NCBI RefSeq assembly: GCF_018446385.1
Contig: NC_055988.1
Location: forward strand, 165,242,209-165,306,208
Origin: Zingiber officinale
Lineage: Eukaryota; Streptophyta; Magnoliopsida; Zingiberales; Zingiberaceae
DNA: 64,000 nt
Reading direction: 5' to 3'
Position numbers and translations under genes: made by a program. This document shows positions 46,501 to 59,169 of this stretch, in pieces (within the stretch, counting starts at the first letter, position 1; each line of letters begins with the position of its first letter). The notes below the pieces were generated by a model, which saw only the letters and a program-made list of their open reading frames with translations, was not told the DNA's origin and searched no databases.

Positions 46501-49500
46501 TGTCAAAACATAATTCAAGTTAAATCGTCAAGCATGGGGATGCTTGCTAAGTAGCTCTGCTAAAAAAAAATTATGCATGATTAGTATCTGAAGTGCTACC
46601 CAATTGCTGCTTTGATGCGTTGAACTGGTGTTGCGTTTGAAGGAAGTTCGGACTTGTAAACTGCATATGTGAGAATAACCCCTAGCCTTTTTGATTTTAG
46701 AAGTGGAAAAGGAGCAGTTAAAACACCCTTCCCAGATTCCCTTGCCCGTAGGATGTTTTCACAATCTTCCTGTAGATAAGGAATTATCATTACTTGATGG
46801 AAAGACTAGGAATCATTAGCAATTCATTGGGTAAGTTGAGAAGGTTCTCCATAGATGAGCAAAATCAAGGTCACTCTCAAATATGTGGCCACTCAGCATG
46901 ATGAAATCACACAAATAGTCCCCACGAATGCTCAATTGACTAGAGGGTGACAAACTTGCTACAATGGGATAGGGGATCAATTCCTGATAGACACATCCCC
47001 TCAGGAAAAAAAATTCCTCCCACCTCCTAGTCAATCTAGTGGTCCGCTGTAAGCTAACCCAGTGATTTACCTCCCTTCACATAACTTGGAGACGGGCTAT
47101 CAGGGGTGCCTAAGGTGAGCGTAATCACCTTTTGCTACAATTGAAATCACACAAATAAAGAAAAGGGGGTCAAATCCTTCATAAGAAAGAAGGCTATTTG
47201 TTGTTTCTAAAAAAGAATGGACCAACATACCCAGCTAACTCCCTAAAAAACCCTTTTCTCTATTTACAATATTTAAGCATAGATTAGCAACTCAGCATTA
47301 AGTTGCCCAATCAGCAGAAAATGATCCAGAGTACCAACCAACTTACCATGTGTAACCATGGAATCAGTCATTAGCAATTCATAGGGTAAGTTGAGAAGGT
47401 TCTCCATAAATAAGCAAAATAAAGGTCACTCTCAAATATGTGGCCACTCAGCTAGCGATTGAAATACCGTTCCGTGCCGGGTGGCATGGACGGCTTTACC
47501 GTTCCAACACAGGAGTAAAACTAGTACAGTATGCATGACAATTTCGTGTGCGTCATCGCGTGTGTCACGCGACAGAAGGAATCGAGCATGCGTCATGCAA
47601 CAAAAGGAATCGCGATAGACGCGTCACAAGGAATCATGGCATGATGTCGCCGGAAGCTTCAGACGCCTCTGGCCACTCTTCACAAAAGTATCGTGTCCCG
47701 GAAGCAATGTCGGACTCCTCCGGCAATATGTGATTTAATTAATTCAAACAATTCCTAACTTAAGTGTGATATTTAGAATAGACTTTCATAAATTCAAATA
47801 AATTATCTCAATAAAATATATAAAAAATATATTTAAAATTTAAAAAAAAATAATAATAAATTTTATTAGTTGATATTCTGAAAATTCTTTTTTTTTAATG
47901 TTTTAATTTTTATTGAAAAATTCTAATAAATCATATTTATATTTTGTTTTTTTTTTATTTTGTTTTTTTACTGTTTTATTGATATTATGATTTTTTTAGT
48001 ATTTTAAATATATATTATTTAAATTAATAATTAATTAAATGAATAAATAGTTCATTTATATAATTATTATATATAAAGTAGCATCTTTGTAGAATCCATC
48101 CAATTCAAGTTACTCCTTTTGGTATTAGTAAGGTATCAATTTTAATTCAAATTATTGATAAAATAATTTTCTTTAAAGAAAACCATATTTAATTATTTTT
48201 TCTAACAATATTAAATTGTTTAATAATTGAGAACTTATATAAAATCAATAAATTTATTTTTAGATTATAGACCATAAACATATTTATCTAATAACTACTA
48301 TATATAAATTAAAAAAATACCAAAATCATATTGGCACAGCACAGCACGATCCCGAAATAATATCGTTCCAGTCTGGAACCGAAACCTCAATACGGGTTGA
48401 GATTTTAAACTTCGCACTCAACATGATATCTTGAAATCACACAAATAAGTCTCCACGGAGATGCCCAGTTGGCTAGAGGGTGGCAGATTTGCTACAATGG
48501 GTCATAGATCAATTCCTGACGAGCACATGCTCTTAGGGAAAAACTCCTCCCATCCCGTAGCCACGTGACGGTCGACTATAAGCTAACCCCGTGATTTACC
48601 TCCTTTCATATAACCTGAGGACGAGCTATGAGAGACACCTAGATAAATGTAATCACCTTTTGCTACAATTGAAATCACACAAATAAAGAAAAGGGGTCAC
48701 ATCCTTCATAAGCAAGAAGGCTATTTGTTGTTTCTAAAAAAAAATGAACCAACATACCCAGCTAACTCCCTAAAAACCCTTCTCTATTTACAATATTTAA
48801 GCATAGATTAGCAACTCAGCATTAAGTTGCCCAGTCAGCAGAAGATGATCCAGAGTACCAACCAGAATACCATGTGTAACTATGGAATCAGTCATCACTG
48901 GTTAGGAGGAAAAAAAGTCCTTGCCTGTATAAGATCACCTAAGATATTGCTTCTGCTTTTTCAATAGAGGCACCTTTACTTATTTGAAACTGATGTTGCC
49001 AAAGAATAGTATTTAAAATCTTGGTTTCTCCCAATTGCTTTAAGAAGGGCAGTTTATTCTAGTTTAAATATAAAACAAAGAAAATTTGAAAACATAATAA
49101 TACGTCAAAGTTCAAACATATCATATAGTGCTAGGAAGTTCTTTTTCTATCTGAATGCATCTTTATTTTGTATGTGAAAATCAGAATTGTAGCTCATTTA
49201 TGCATTTATGCATCTAGACATTAACATTGCAAACGGCACCATACACTCCTTTGGTATCACTTTTACAGTAAGCAATTGATCAATAATTTAACATGCAATC
49301 CAAAAGCCTATAAATATAATAAAGGCAGCTTAATATACGAAAGTAGATACAGAAATTTTATTAATTGGTTATAAATCCAGAAGTTAGTCATCAATGAATG
49401 TACAAAGCATTTGAAAGTCAAAAGCTTGCACGCTGAATTTAAAAAGATTATAGTTTGTCATGTCAAAATAGCATATGATGGATATGGAATAACGTGTTGC

Positions 49501-51377
49501 TAGAGTCAGCTAACAAATGTTACATAAGCACATAAATGCCATGTAAATATAAATGATTGATCCTAAATCTTATGAACTGTGAGAATTGAAAGTCATCTGA
49601 GAAAACAAAAAACTTAAATCTCTTGAACCCTCATATAGTCATTTGTACTGAGTCCAGAAAAATAGATTCATCAACAAAGTTACCAGAAAACAAAAAGTAT
49701 GCTATTGACTACATTGGCAATACCTCTAACTGATTAAAATTTTAAGAATACTGAGTGAACTCAAAATTTATCATCATAATATAAGCTTTCGGATCATATC
49801 TACCTCAAATAACACAGGTGGATTTAAATTCAGCGATGTATTTGGCGATTTGGGTTAAGCATATGGTTGTAGCATTATATCGAGACCGGTAGAAGGGTGC
49901 ATAGGTGATACTACTAAATTAGAAAAATTATGAGTAAGAATATGAATGTTCTCTAACATTTTTAATCTTTCGAATTATAACTCCTTCAAAGGTGCAACTT
50001 CACAATGAGAAATTCCTTAAATACTTAACTTACTAAAACAATATGTAGGGGAAAAATAGTGTTAGGATAGTTCAGAGTATAGTTTATTAAAGAGCAAAGA
50101 GACTAAGTTCAATCAAATTGAAAACTCCAGCAAAAAGTACAGGCCGGAATGCACAGACTATGCTAACCCATTTCATATGTAGATATAAGTCAATGAACAA
50201 TGGTACATCTCCATCCTAAGATTCAGACATGTACCAAAACTAAGATTTACAATTTAGCTAACATTTAAATGTGTGTAATTAGAGACAATAAAAAAGGCAA
50301 TTTTGTTAACTCATCAGAACTTAAACAAAACAAAAGCAATAAAAATACTAAAGTGGTACCCCATGTACAAAACCTATTCTCCTCCTACCGTACATTCAAA
50401 ATTTAGTAAAACTGCAGTTGCACTCTAAACATAAGAAAAACTGTCAGAAAGGCAAATATAGTATCTCACCTTTCCAGTTAACAAATCAACTGAAATTACA
50501 TGCTTATAAGCATCCTGGGCAAAGATAACAGGAGCATATTCATCTTGTATAGGAGATATCTCTGGGCTCTCGAGATCTGCATCTTCTTCTCGAACTGGGG
50601 GCTGCTCTGTTAAATCCATTTTCTTAATTCTCCATCCATGTTGTTTCTCAAACAGCTCTCTTTCTGAATGCCGCACCTTTACAGCATATGCCACTCCACT
50701 AGTTAGAGGCCTCTCAAAAGCAGTCCTTTCAGCATATTGAGCAAAAGTTATCTGCACAATTAAAGGTCCTTTTTCACAATCAATAGAACAAAGGGTGGAA
50801 AAACAAGAAAATACATGTTACTTTTTATATACACATCGAACTGAACCAAATAGAACATTCTTATTAAACAAATCATGAAGTGATTTAAACTTAAGACATC
50901 ATATAGGACATTGAATTTTCTAGCGAAAATTGGGAATATTCTAGAAAAAGCTAGTACCTGATCAATAGCAGATGGTTCCTTGGCATGATGAAAAGTCGAG
51001 ATCAGAATAGCTAGGGCCTGAAGATGATTCATGCTGACATTGAACTGATCCTGAAGCATTCTTGCACGTTCATCACACATGCTTGCTAGCATCTCTCTCC
51101 TCTTTTCTACTGCTTGCGAGTTCATAAACCAGAAAATCCATATGGCACAAATGAACCATCCAGCTAACCACAGGAATAGCAGCCTCCTTGAGGTCTCCTT
51201 CAACTTCTTTGATCCAAAATAGTGGCTACAGAGATGATTCCTCAAACCCCTTACTGAGAACTTTTTTGGCCAACCCAACCACAGATTGAACTTCTCACTA
51301 AGATAACCAGTCTTCTGGTCCATTATTTGAGCATCAATGAGCCAACTCATGGGTATCTCAGAACATTCCACCAACAT
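43586..51377 (-). CDS. Cytokinin receptor histidine kinase, HK3 type (CHASE-HK-receiver)
   Basis: Ten coding exons on the minus strand join in phase: 50958-51377, 50470-50751, 46600-46769, 46281-46493, 45990-46176, 45855-45906, 45543-45772, 45355-45453, 44172-45277 and 43586-43850 (3024 nt, 1007 aa). Membrane span 1 is near residues 65-87. The cytokinin-binding CHASE region follows (about 110-360), then span 2 (about 368-392). The kinase has phospho-acceptor His431 ([11 protein letters not shown]), an N box ([15 protein letters not shown]), G1 (VEDTGVGIP) and G2 (GGTGIGLSI). A degenerate receiver precedes the true one, which has VVDDN at 867-868, phospho-acceptor Asp912 (FMDIQMPE) and the lysine of GYVTKPF. 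It senses cytokinin at the ER or plasma membrane and passes phosphate to HPt proteins. Sequence is closest to AHK3 (about 1036 aa). No defects were seen; the intron 46770-50469 is 3.7 kb and repeat-laden. Confidence 0.96.
46918..47141 (+). mobile_element. tRNA-derived SINE, copy 1
   Basis: 224 bp flanked by the 16-bp direct repeat TGAAATCACACAAATA (46902-46917 and 47142-47157). It has A-box-like GACTAGAGGGTGAC and B-box-like GGATCAATTCCTG near the 5' end. It shares GTGATTTACCTCC and CGTAATCACCTTTT blocks with the SINE at 63314. Confidence 0.75.
47453..48414. mobile_element. 962-bp non-autonomous DNA transposon-like insertion
   Basis: It interrupts copy 2 of the tandem duplication. Flanks CACTCAGC (47445-47452) and CACTCAAC (48415-48422) are an 8-bp target duplication with one change. 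The left third is GC-rich (ACCGTTCCGTGCCGG) and the rest very AT-rich; the right end has CGTTCCAGTCTGGAACCG. Terminal inverted repeats are imperfect and no transposase is present. Confidence 0.6.
48448..48669 (+). mobile_element. tRNA-derived SINE, copy 2 (from the tandem duplication)
   Basis: It carries the same flanking 16-bp repeat (48432-48447 and 48670-48685) as copy 1. It was therefore copied with the surrounding DNA rather than inserted separately. Boxes GGCTAGAGGGTGGC and AGATCAATTCCTG are visible. Confidence 0.75.
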
Positions 51378-54200
51378 ACCATCAAAAAATAGTAATAGTA
51401 GACTAAATCCTGAACCAATTAAGCAAAGAACTCATCCACATCATGATACATTTGGCACCTTTATCTGGAAGCCAGTTAATCCACAACATAATTCAAGAAT
51501 CTGGTATCAGGCAAAAGCCAGAACAAATAGCATGTGTAAGAAAACAGACTGAATTTTTATTAGAGTATCCAGAGTGATGAAAGACATAGTCAAATGTCAT
51601 GTTTTAACAGATGCTAATATTTTTCTCATTTCTCAATTGAACAGAACATATAAAATCTGTATTCTTGTTTTTAGATTACAGCTATATAGGCAATACAACA
51701 AACTAAGTGGGGTCAGATAATAGCTATATATGCAATAATAGTCAATATTAAGAACATGATGTTACAGAATTCTGAAGCTTTGTGTATGGAAAGACAAATA
51801 TCTCCAAAAAATCAAGAAAACATTAGCTCTAAGATAAAATTAATGTAGCAGAGATGATAATACTAAGATGTTTGTGTGGGATCAATTAAAAGGTAAAAAT
51901 GAAATACAAATATCTGAAAGCAATTAAGCGCAACTCTGGTTGATGATAAAATGAAAGAAAATATACAAAGGTATTGACATGTTCAAATTTAAAAGAAACG
52001 AATCAATTAGAATGGAAGCTTTATAGGATAAAGGAAAAAAAAACTTTAGATAACATAATAACAAATCATTTAAATTGATTTGAATATAATTAGTAACAAT
52101 GCAATATAGCTTGGCATAGATCTCAATGTAAGGATTAGATCCAAGTAGGCAATCCCAAATAGTAAACATGGTTGGCTGATGATGGTCATCATCATCATCA
52201 GGGGAAAAAAAAACTTCTCAAGCATAATTAGATTCTACTGGCTTAGACCATCCAAATTTACTTTCAGTTGTTTATCTTAACAAATTCCCCTAATTGGAAA
52301 TGAATCCATAAGATACAATTTTCAGCAAACTATTGCAATTGGCAGGACAAAGCAGTATTGTTTTAGCAACTCAAAAGTTACAGTCGAGAACAGCCCAATC
52401 AGATATACTAAAGGAGAAATTAATCAGACAACTCAAATCTGACAGTGCACTTTACCAGAAAACTAAGAATGGAGGTGGAGAAGTATTAAGTATGAAGTAA
52501 ATGTGTCTGACCTACTTAACTGTTGAAGTTTCAAGTCAGTTGACCATTTTAAAGCATATGCTTATTCTTTCTAGAATACAAAAAACTACCATGTAGAAGA
52601 AGTGCATGTGACTGAGGTGTTTTAGAGTAGTTGAATTACTCAGTTGTCTGCCCTAAGATTGGGTTGTGTTGTCAACCTTTAGGCCGGGCAAGTTTAGAAT
52701 CACATTGGTGGAGCCAAGGCATTTGAGACTAGTCTGTCAGGTTCTCAAAACTTGGAGGGGAGCATATTAAGGTAGTTCAGCTCAGGTACACAGAACAATG
52801 GGACTTAGTATAAAATAATGATTTTTATTAAGGATAGCCAACAGTAAGTGCCATTGTTAAGTGATGATAGTAAGCCCATTAGAACGTTAACACAATATGT
52901 GGGGTTTCACATTTTCACTTATATCATGTGTGATTTAGTGTTCATAGCAGTGTTGATGTAAGATAATACAAGGATATATGAACATCAAGAGAATTATAAG
53001 GACGTTATGTGAACATGATAGAAAGTGAGCATCTTCGACATTATAGTGAGTCATTGTACTCTGTCTTTTTCAGCTCGTGCATAATTAGATCTTCTCCTTC
53101 CTACCCATGGTTTTCCCCCAAGTGGCATCTTTGATGATCGTGTTACATTTAGTAGCAATTGGCATTAAAGTTATATCAGCTCCAAACTAATGTGTATTAA
53201 AGAGATTATGTGATTTGGCAACAAATTGGTAATTGAGTTATATAAGGTCCAAACAAATTGGTTTTAACATGATTATGAAGTTTGAATCTTTAACAAATTA
53301 AATAGTATCATAGTATTACAGCAGCCCTGAGCTATTAAGATCCGTAACACATAATTTTCAAGGCAGCCCATTCTTGTCAAAATGAAATGATCTTTAAAAG
53401 CACAAGATTATGAACTAGATTAAGTAAATAGAATAATGCTCTCCAATAATATACACCCTGGAAACGATTCCAATAGTAACTAACTGGTATTGATGTCACA
53501 GAGAGCAGTACCAAAAATAACTTACAGCCAGAACGCCAGGGATCATTAAGATCAAGTAAGCAAACAAGAAATCTGGAGCAAAAATACACTTACTCTTTTC
53601 TCTTCCCAGCTTAAATCCTCACGCTCGATCCCTTCCTGAGAACCGCGAAGCCATAAAATTGGCTTCTCAAGCCCCAACATAACATAGGCACAGACAAGTG
53701 GAGCTCGAACAAATTCTACCAACTAACTTCGTACTGATGCCACAGAAAGCAGTACCAAAAACAACCTGCAACCAGAACGCCTAGGACCATTAAGATCAGG
53801 TAACCTAGCAAGAATCTGCAGCAAAAATCCACTTACTCTTTCCTTTTCGCTTTAAACTTTACTCGGAACCCGAGCCCTTCCCGGCTTCGCTCCTCAGGCT
53901 CGATCCCTTACTAAGAACGGCGGAGCCAACAAAACATCTACAGAAACCAGCGGAGAGGATCTGGCTGGCGGGCGGGCGGCGAGGGCGTGTCGCAGCGAGC
54001 AAGGTTTCAGCTCGGGAGGTGGCGGAGGAAGCGATTGGAGAGGCGACGTCGGATGAGGAGAGCGCAGAAGAGGCGAGATCTGGTCTCGAGGGGACGGCCG
54101 GCAGCGAGTCGGCGGCGATCGGGGAGAGAGAGGGAAGGGAGCCGGATCGGAGGGTTAAAAAAAGTGACGTGCTTGTTGGTGAGTAGGAAACTGCGTTGGT
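51378..54200 (-). other. 5' UTR, leader intron and promoter of the cytokinin receptor gene
   Basis: A minus-strand acceptor GGTTCAG at 51410 lies 32 bp before the ATG. Two matching donors with GTAAGT lie at 53837/53836 and 53594/53593. The sequence upstream of each is related (53600-53640 versus 53840-53930). 53860-54170 is GC-rich, as expected for a first exon and core promoter. The intron body 51410-53590 is AT-rich and otherwise featureless. Confidence 0.6.
53430..53930. repeat. Tandem duplication of the receptor's leader exon/donor region
   Basis: 53475-53640 and 53725-53900 share TGATG.CACAGA.AGCAGTACC, CAGAACGCC, CATTAAGATCA and the donor region ACTTACTCTTT, as well as GCTCGATCCCTT. 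The offset is about 245 bp. Confidence 0.8.
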
Positions 54201-57200
54201 TAGTTGGAAGATGAGATGAGACCGGAGGAAGTAACTCGAGTTAGTCGGCAAACTTTTTCGAGTAATTATTTTATAGGCGATGTGGGGGGCGTCCCGAGCA
54301 CTATACCACACTACGTGTCAAACGCCCATTTCGTAAGGCCCACCATCCGAATAGCGCCAAAGCGTCCCGGTTTTCTTTCTTTGCTGTTTTTAGTAACTAG
54401 TAAATAAGGAAAATGGAAAGGGGGGAAGAGAGAATTGGGAACCGGTGGTGGGGAAGATTGGGCAATTTCCTAAATTATTCAGGGCGTTTCTGAATTTGCA
54501 TAAAATACTTTTGTTTTTTTTTTTTTAATTAAAATGGGACTGCGTCTGCCACCCGATCTACGAAGAGGTTAGGGGAGCTGGGGAGGGGGGCAAAGGGTAG
54601 TAACTAGTAAATAAGGAAAATTGTAAGGGGGAAAGGGAGAATTGGGAGAAAGCAGGGAATTATGTAATCATAATTAGTCTTAGCATCGTGACATCAATAT
54701 ATCTACTCCTTTGTGATGCCAGGTGCGGTATCGTTAACTTATATAATTATAAACTGCCACATCAAATTGGCTTTCGGACAGGGGGGCTCGACACTCGGAC
54801 TCGAGCAACGGCTGGGCACTCGAGGTGCTCGGCCACTCGGCACTTGGAGTGCTCTGGAGTCCAGCACTAAGGTGATCAGGTGCTGGGGGCTGCAGTACTG
54901 TTCATGCACTAGCCGTTCGCGCGGGCTATTAGCCACTCAAGCGTTCACCCCAAATCCTTTCAGCTCCTCGGTGCTTAGCTCGGACAATTCAGTAACTCAT
55001 CATGATATCTCAAGGCGGAATCACGTAGATATATCTTGCTGACTTGAAATGGATTGGATACCGACCGGATCATTCGGAGCTTATGACACTAGATCTAACA
55101 CAATATGCTATCAAAAATTGCTCATTGAGTGCAACTAAAGTTTGATTACAAATAATGCTTCTTCTTCAGTTACCTATATATCATTCTTGTAAAGCCAGCC
55201 AACAGTTGCGTGACCTGGTTAATCTTTATTTGTTTAAAGCCAACCAACTACAAACCAAGAGTACTCTCGCTTTTTAACCTATATGAGTTGTTGTATGGTA
55301 TAGTGACCCCCCCATTCTATTTTTTGGCTTCCACGCGGCGGATAAGGAATAATTAAACCTTTGGCACTATACCCTACATACATTGCACCCATAAAACAAA
55401 TAGCTACAATCGAAAGCATAAATCATGGAGATGGAAGGAGATGCATTGTCCACACCCTCTTTTAAAATGGGATGGGTATTATGTTGCTATCTACTAAAGC
55501 AACATACCAAATTCACTTGCCTTTTAGTGTTGTATCTCATACATGTTATTATTAGGAAGGGCTTTCGAATTCGAACTATTCCTTAGCTTGTCGAATTCGA
55601 ACTCTTGATGGGTCCCATCCCTACTTTTGTTACGTCTAAATTCTATTCATTCTTCCTAAAGAAACAAGAAACAAAATAAAATAAAGTTTGTATGAGTTTG
55701 TGGAGAAAAAAATAAGTGATAAACCAGCTAGTTTTGGGATTGATCGATCCGACTTTATAGAATTTTTTTACTGGCCAACAAGATAAATCAGAAGTATTCC
55801 TGACAATCTTAGTATTTAAAATTTTATATTATAAGTATTTAATTTTTCGAACTCAAAGCGACCAATCTAATTCTATAAGAGTTTCATATATCAGAATAAA
55901 TAAAAAAATACTCATGGAAATGTATTCAAACTGATAACATTCTTAAAATTATAATCCCACTTAAATAAAATTTCTATAAATACCTAAAATTCAACTCTTA
56001 AATGTCAATTAAGCATTTAAAAGATTTTATCATGGGGTCGGAGGCTCATTCCTTTCCTTCTTGTCGATTGTTCAGGTAAGTGGGGTTTTAATTTCATATT
56101 TGATTTGGTCAAATTATAAAATCTAAATTTAAAAATTTTGGGATAGTAATTGATTTTGTCAAATTCACACAATGAGAATTCTGGAAGCTTCCTTTTAAAG
56201 TTATGTCACGTATATATAAAATAATAATTCTATTAATTTTTTTTTTTATAAATACGTCAATTTATGTCAATCCACACATATTAATATTAGATGCAAATTT
56301 TATTAATTTATATTACTTCTATTTCAAATTGAGTCAAATGGAATTATATACGATATTGTTCACTCAAAACACATGTAGATTACTTGAACAAACCAACTGC
56401 TACTTTTTTATTCCATTTAATAGTATAAAAATGTCTCAATTGAATAACATTAAAAGAAAATTTTTATTTTACTCCTAACATTTCTACACATTTTAAAAAT
56501 GTCTTTTTTTAAAAAAAAATTTGAAATCATCGAAATATCAAAAGGACATCATATGCACCTGAGACGTTCGAAAATGATCTGAATGTCCCGAATACATTCA
56601 TTTCATAGCACCTAGATTACTCTGCCACATATATATATATATATCGTCGACTGCGATTAGCATTAAATAAAAATAAATTGAATCCAGGGGTGTGATAAAA
56701 TACTTACAGGGAAAAAAAATTAATCTCAAATAAAATAGATATTCTCAAAATCAATTTCTATAAATTGTATTTTAAACTTATGCAATAGTCAAATTAGATA
56801 GTAAATTCTCTATATCTGAAATTAACCAAGTAAAATCCAAATACTTAAATTATAAAAAATACACCACTAATCAAAAGCTACACGAATCATTTTAGGTCAT
56901 TAGACTCTACCCTTTTATATCATTATTCATATTTAAATAAATTTTTATATTATTTATTTTTTTAAAAAAATCTCTATTTAGTTTAATATGCCACTAGAAT
57001 ATTTTTTTTTTTTTGTAATCTGTGTATCTAATTTTTTAATCAATTAATAGTCTAATTATTATACCATTATCCTAGAAACACTATAACATTAATTAATTGA
57101 TTACTTATATAAAATAGATAACGCTATCTTTTGGCTTACAATCAACCATGGTGGCTGTGTCCAAATGTGCCTCTCCAACTTATTGATTGGTGGACCACAA

Positions 57201-58960
57201 TTGAACAACTGGTCCCTTTTTGCGTTTGATAAAATTGACAAGAGCACCCATTCAGAATTTCCAGCTCGCCGCTTTGGTGTTCTAAATTATTAATTTATAA
57301 ATAGAGAAAAAAAAACATTTTAGGAAGCAAAATAAAAGGCATTTTAATATTTAATAAATATTTTAGTGGCTATGTTAATAATTATCCATTCGCGCACATC
57401 GGAGGACTGGATATATGAGCGGCTCGAACGCGGACCCACCGTCTGTTCATGGAGGGAGCTGCGGGCCCCAGACTCCACTTGGTCACCTGGTGCCTTATCC
57501 AATGCATTTACGTATTAAAGGACAAGCAGATAATACCAAACAAATTAATATTACTGAATATACACATCCGTTGGATCTTTTAAAATAAATATAACATTTA
57601 TTCCAAAATTAAATAGTTTTGACCGAAACAATTATATAATACAATATTTTGATCAGAATTAATACAATGCAAAAAATAGTATAATAATAATATAAGTACG
57701 TGATGCATATTCAGTATTATATGATATAATAATTTTAATTAAAATAACTCCAGTATTAAAGGAGGGATCAATGATAAAATTATTATTATGTGATAAAAGA
57801 TAACGGATTCAAATCTTGAAAATAATATCTGAAATAATATCTGATAAAAAATAAGATAAGATTACCTATAATAAATTTTTCTCTAAGATATGATCGGATC
57901 GTATGATGAGAATTTTTTTTACCGAACTATTTTTTATTATTATTATATGATATAGTGTCCAGCATACAGATTAGTTTAAATATATAATCGTTTCTACTAA
58001 AATTAGTGTATACTGCACAGGCATGTTGTCAAACAAAATGACAATTCTAGTCAAAGCATTGATAAATAATAAAATGAGAGAAATGAGAATGTAGCTCTCA
58101 TAAATAACAAAATGAGAGAAAATTAATATGACAGAGAGAGGAAGGTAAAAAAAAATGAAACTTTAGCTTACAAAAAGCTCAATGGAGAGGCAATATTCAT
58201 GTACACGATCCTAATAGTTGGGATTTATGTGGTTCATGGTGATTATATTAAAGGATGCTAAGTGATCTGAAGATGGTCTGAAAACATAAACTAGTAAATA
58301 TTTTGACGATAGACATTAGAAAATTTGAGATCAAATTTAAAGAGAAGATTGTTACGCATGTCGATAAAGAAGTATAGTAAAAGAGAGAGATATAAATCAT
58401 TTTCCCAACCTGGTACTAACAACTCCATGGATATCACTTTGGTATAGCAAGGGTCAGCGTTCTAATAGAAATCGGAAGGATACAGAAACCTACTAGATGA
58501 ATGGCGAACTATAAGTTCTGCGACTCGGGAGCAAGATTCTCTAAAAAGGCAAGCTCACACGTGCCCAAGAAAGCCTAGTTGGAGACTTTTTATCTCAGCC
58601 GGAAATGCAAGTAACAATAACGAATAAGTGAAAGAGAATCAATTGAATTCTAATCTTAGTAGGATCTTAATAGGGAAGGTTCTTACCGTGCAGAAGGAAT
58701 TGACATCCTATGCAACTTTCACCCTCAACTTAATAGAGAGAACTCCCTTAGCCACCCATAGTTTGATTCAACATGATGAAGATAGTTGTAAGAAGTAATA
58801 AGAGAACAAGATCAAGTTGTAGGTTAGAATATTAGAACATTTCAAAATTTAGCACAACAATATTATAGATTAATGATACAATAGTAATGTTGATATTCAC
58901 ATGCATTTACTTTAAGTGATAATGTCATATTACTTCATGAATTCAATTGTAGCAAAAGAT
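54200..58960. other. Intergenic region
   Basis: 54395-54450 and 54601-54650 are a direct repeat (AACTAGTAAATAAGGAAAAT, then GAGAATTGGGA). 54780-55080 is GC-richer and unique. 55700-58960 is strongly AT-rich, with a TA microsatellite near 56630. No gene was recognised. Confidence 0.5.
57755..57905 (+). mobile_element. Possible degenerate tRNA-derived SINE
   Basis: A B-box-like GGATTCAAATCTTG at about 57806 is followed by AAGATAAGATTACCTATAATA and GATCGGATCG. This order resembles Au-type plant SINEs. The A box and target duplication are unclear. Confidence 0.35.
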
Positions 58961-58974
58961 GATTATGTTCATTT

Positions 58975-59165
58975 CAGACGCCCCTTATAGTCAAGGGCGG
59001 ATCCTCTAGTCCGCAAAGGCGAATCCTCTGGTCGCAATGGCCCCCCACCTGTTAACAGGTGGGGGTCATTGCCTCCCACCAATCTCCTTGTCTTGGTCCA
59101 GGAGCGGATCAAGACAAGGGGACCAGAGGATCCAGTCCCCTTATAGTCCGTCCTCAGGTTATGTA
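58975..59165. repeat. Nested palindromes, one a perfect 24-bp inverted repeat
   Basis: 59042-59065 is a perfect palindrome: CCCCCACCTGTT joined to its complement. CAATG/CATTG arms extend it outside. Flanking inverted pairs include CTTGTCTTG...CAAGACAAG (59088-59118) and GGATCCTCT/AGAGGATCC (58999, 59125). 'CCCCTTATAGTC' also occurs at both edges (58981 and 59137). Confidence 0.85.
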
Positions 59166-59169
59166 AAGA

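Larger units (their letters stand above)
46814..48885. repeat. 555-bp tandem duplication, second copy split by an insertion
   Basis: Copy 1 is 46814-47368. Copy 2 is 47369-47452 plus 48415-48885. The shared sequence includes CATTAGCAATTCAT, CAAATATGTGGCCACTCAGC, the SINE and GTTGCCCA.TCAGCAGAA. Copies differ by scattered substitutions. Confidence 0.9.
46770..50469 (-). other. Large intron of the cytokinin receptor gene
   Basis: The intron separates the two exons coding the middle of CHASE. 46814-48885 is a 555-bp tandem duplication carrying a SINE, the second copy being interrupted by a 962-bp insertion. 48900-50469 is AT-rich, with nothing recognised. Confidence 0.8.
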
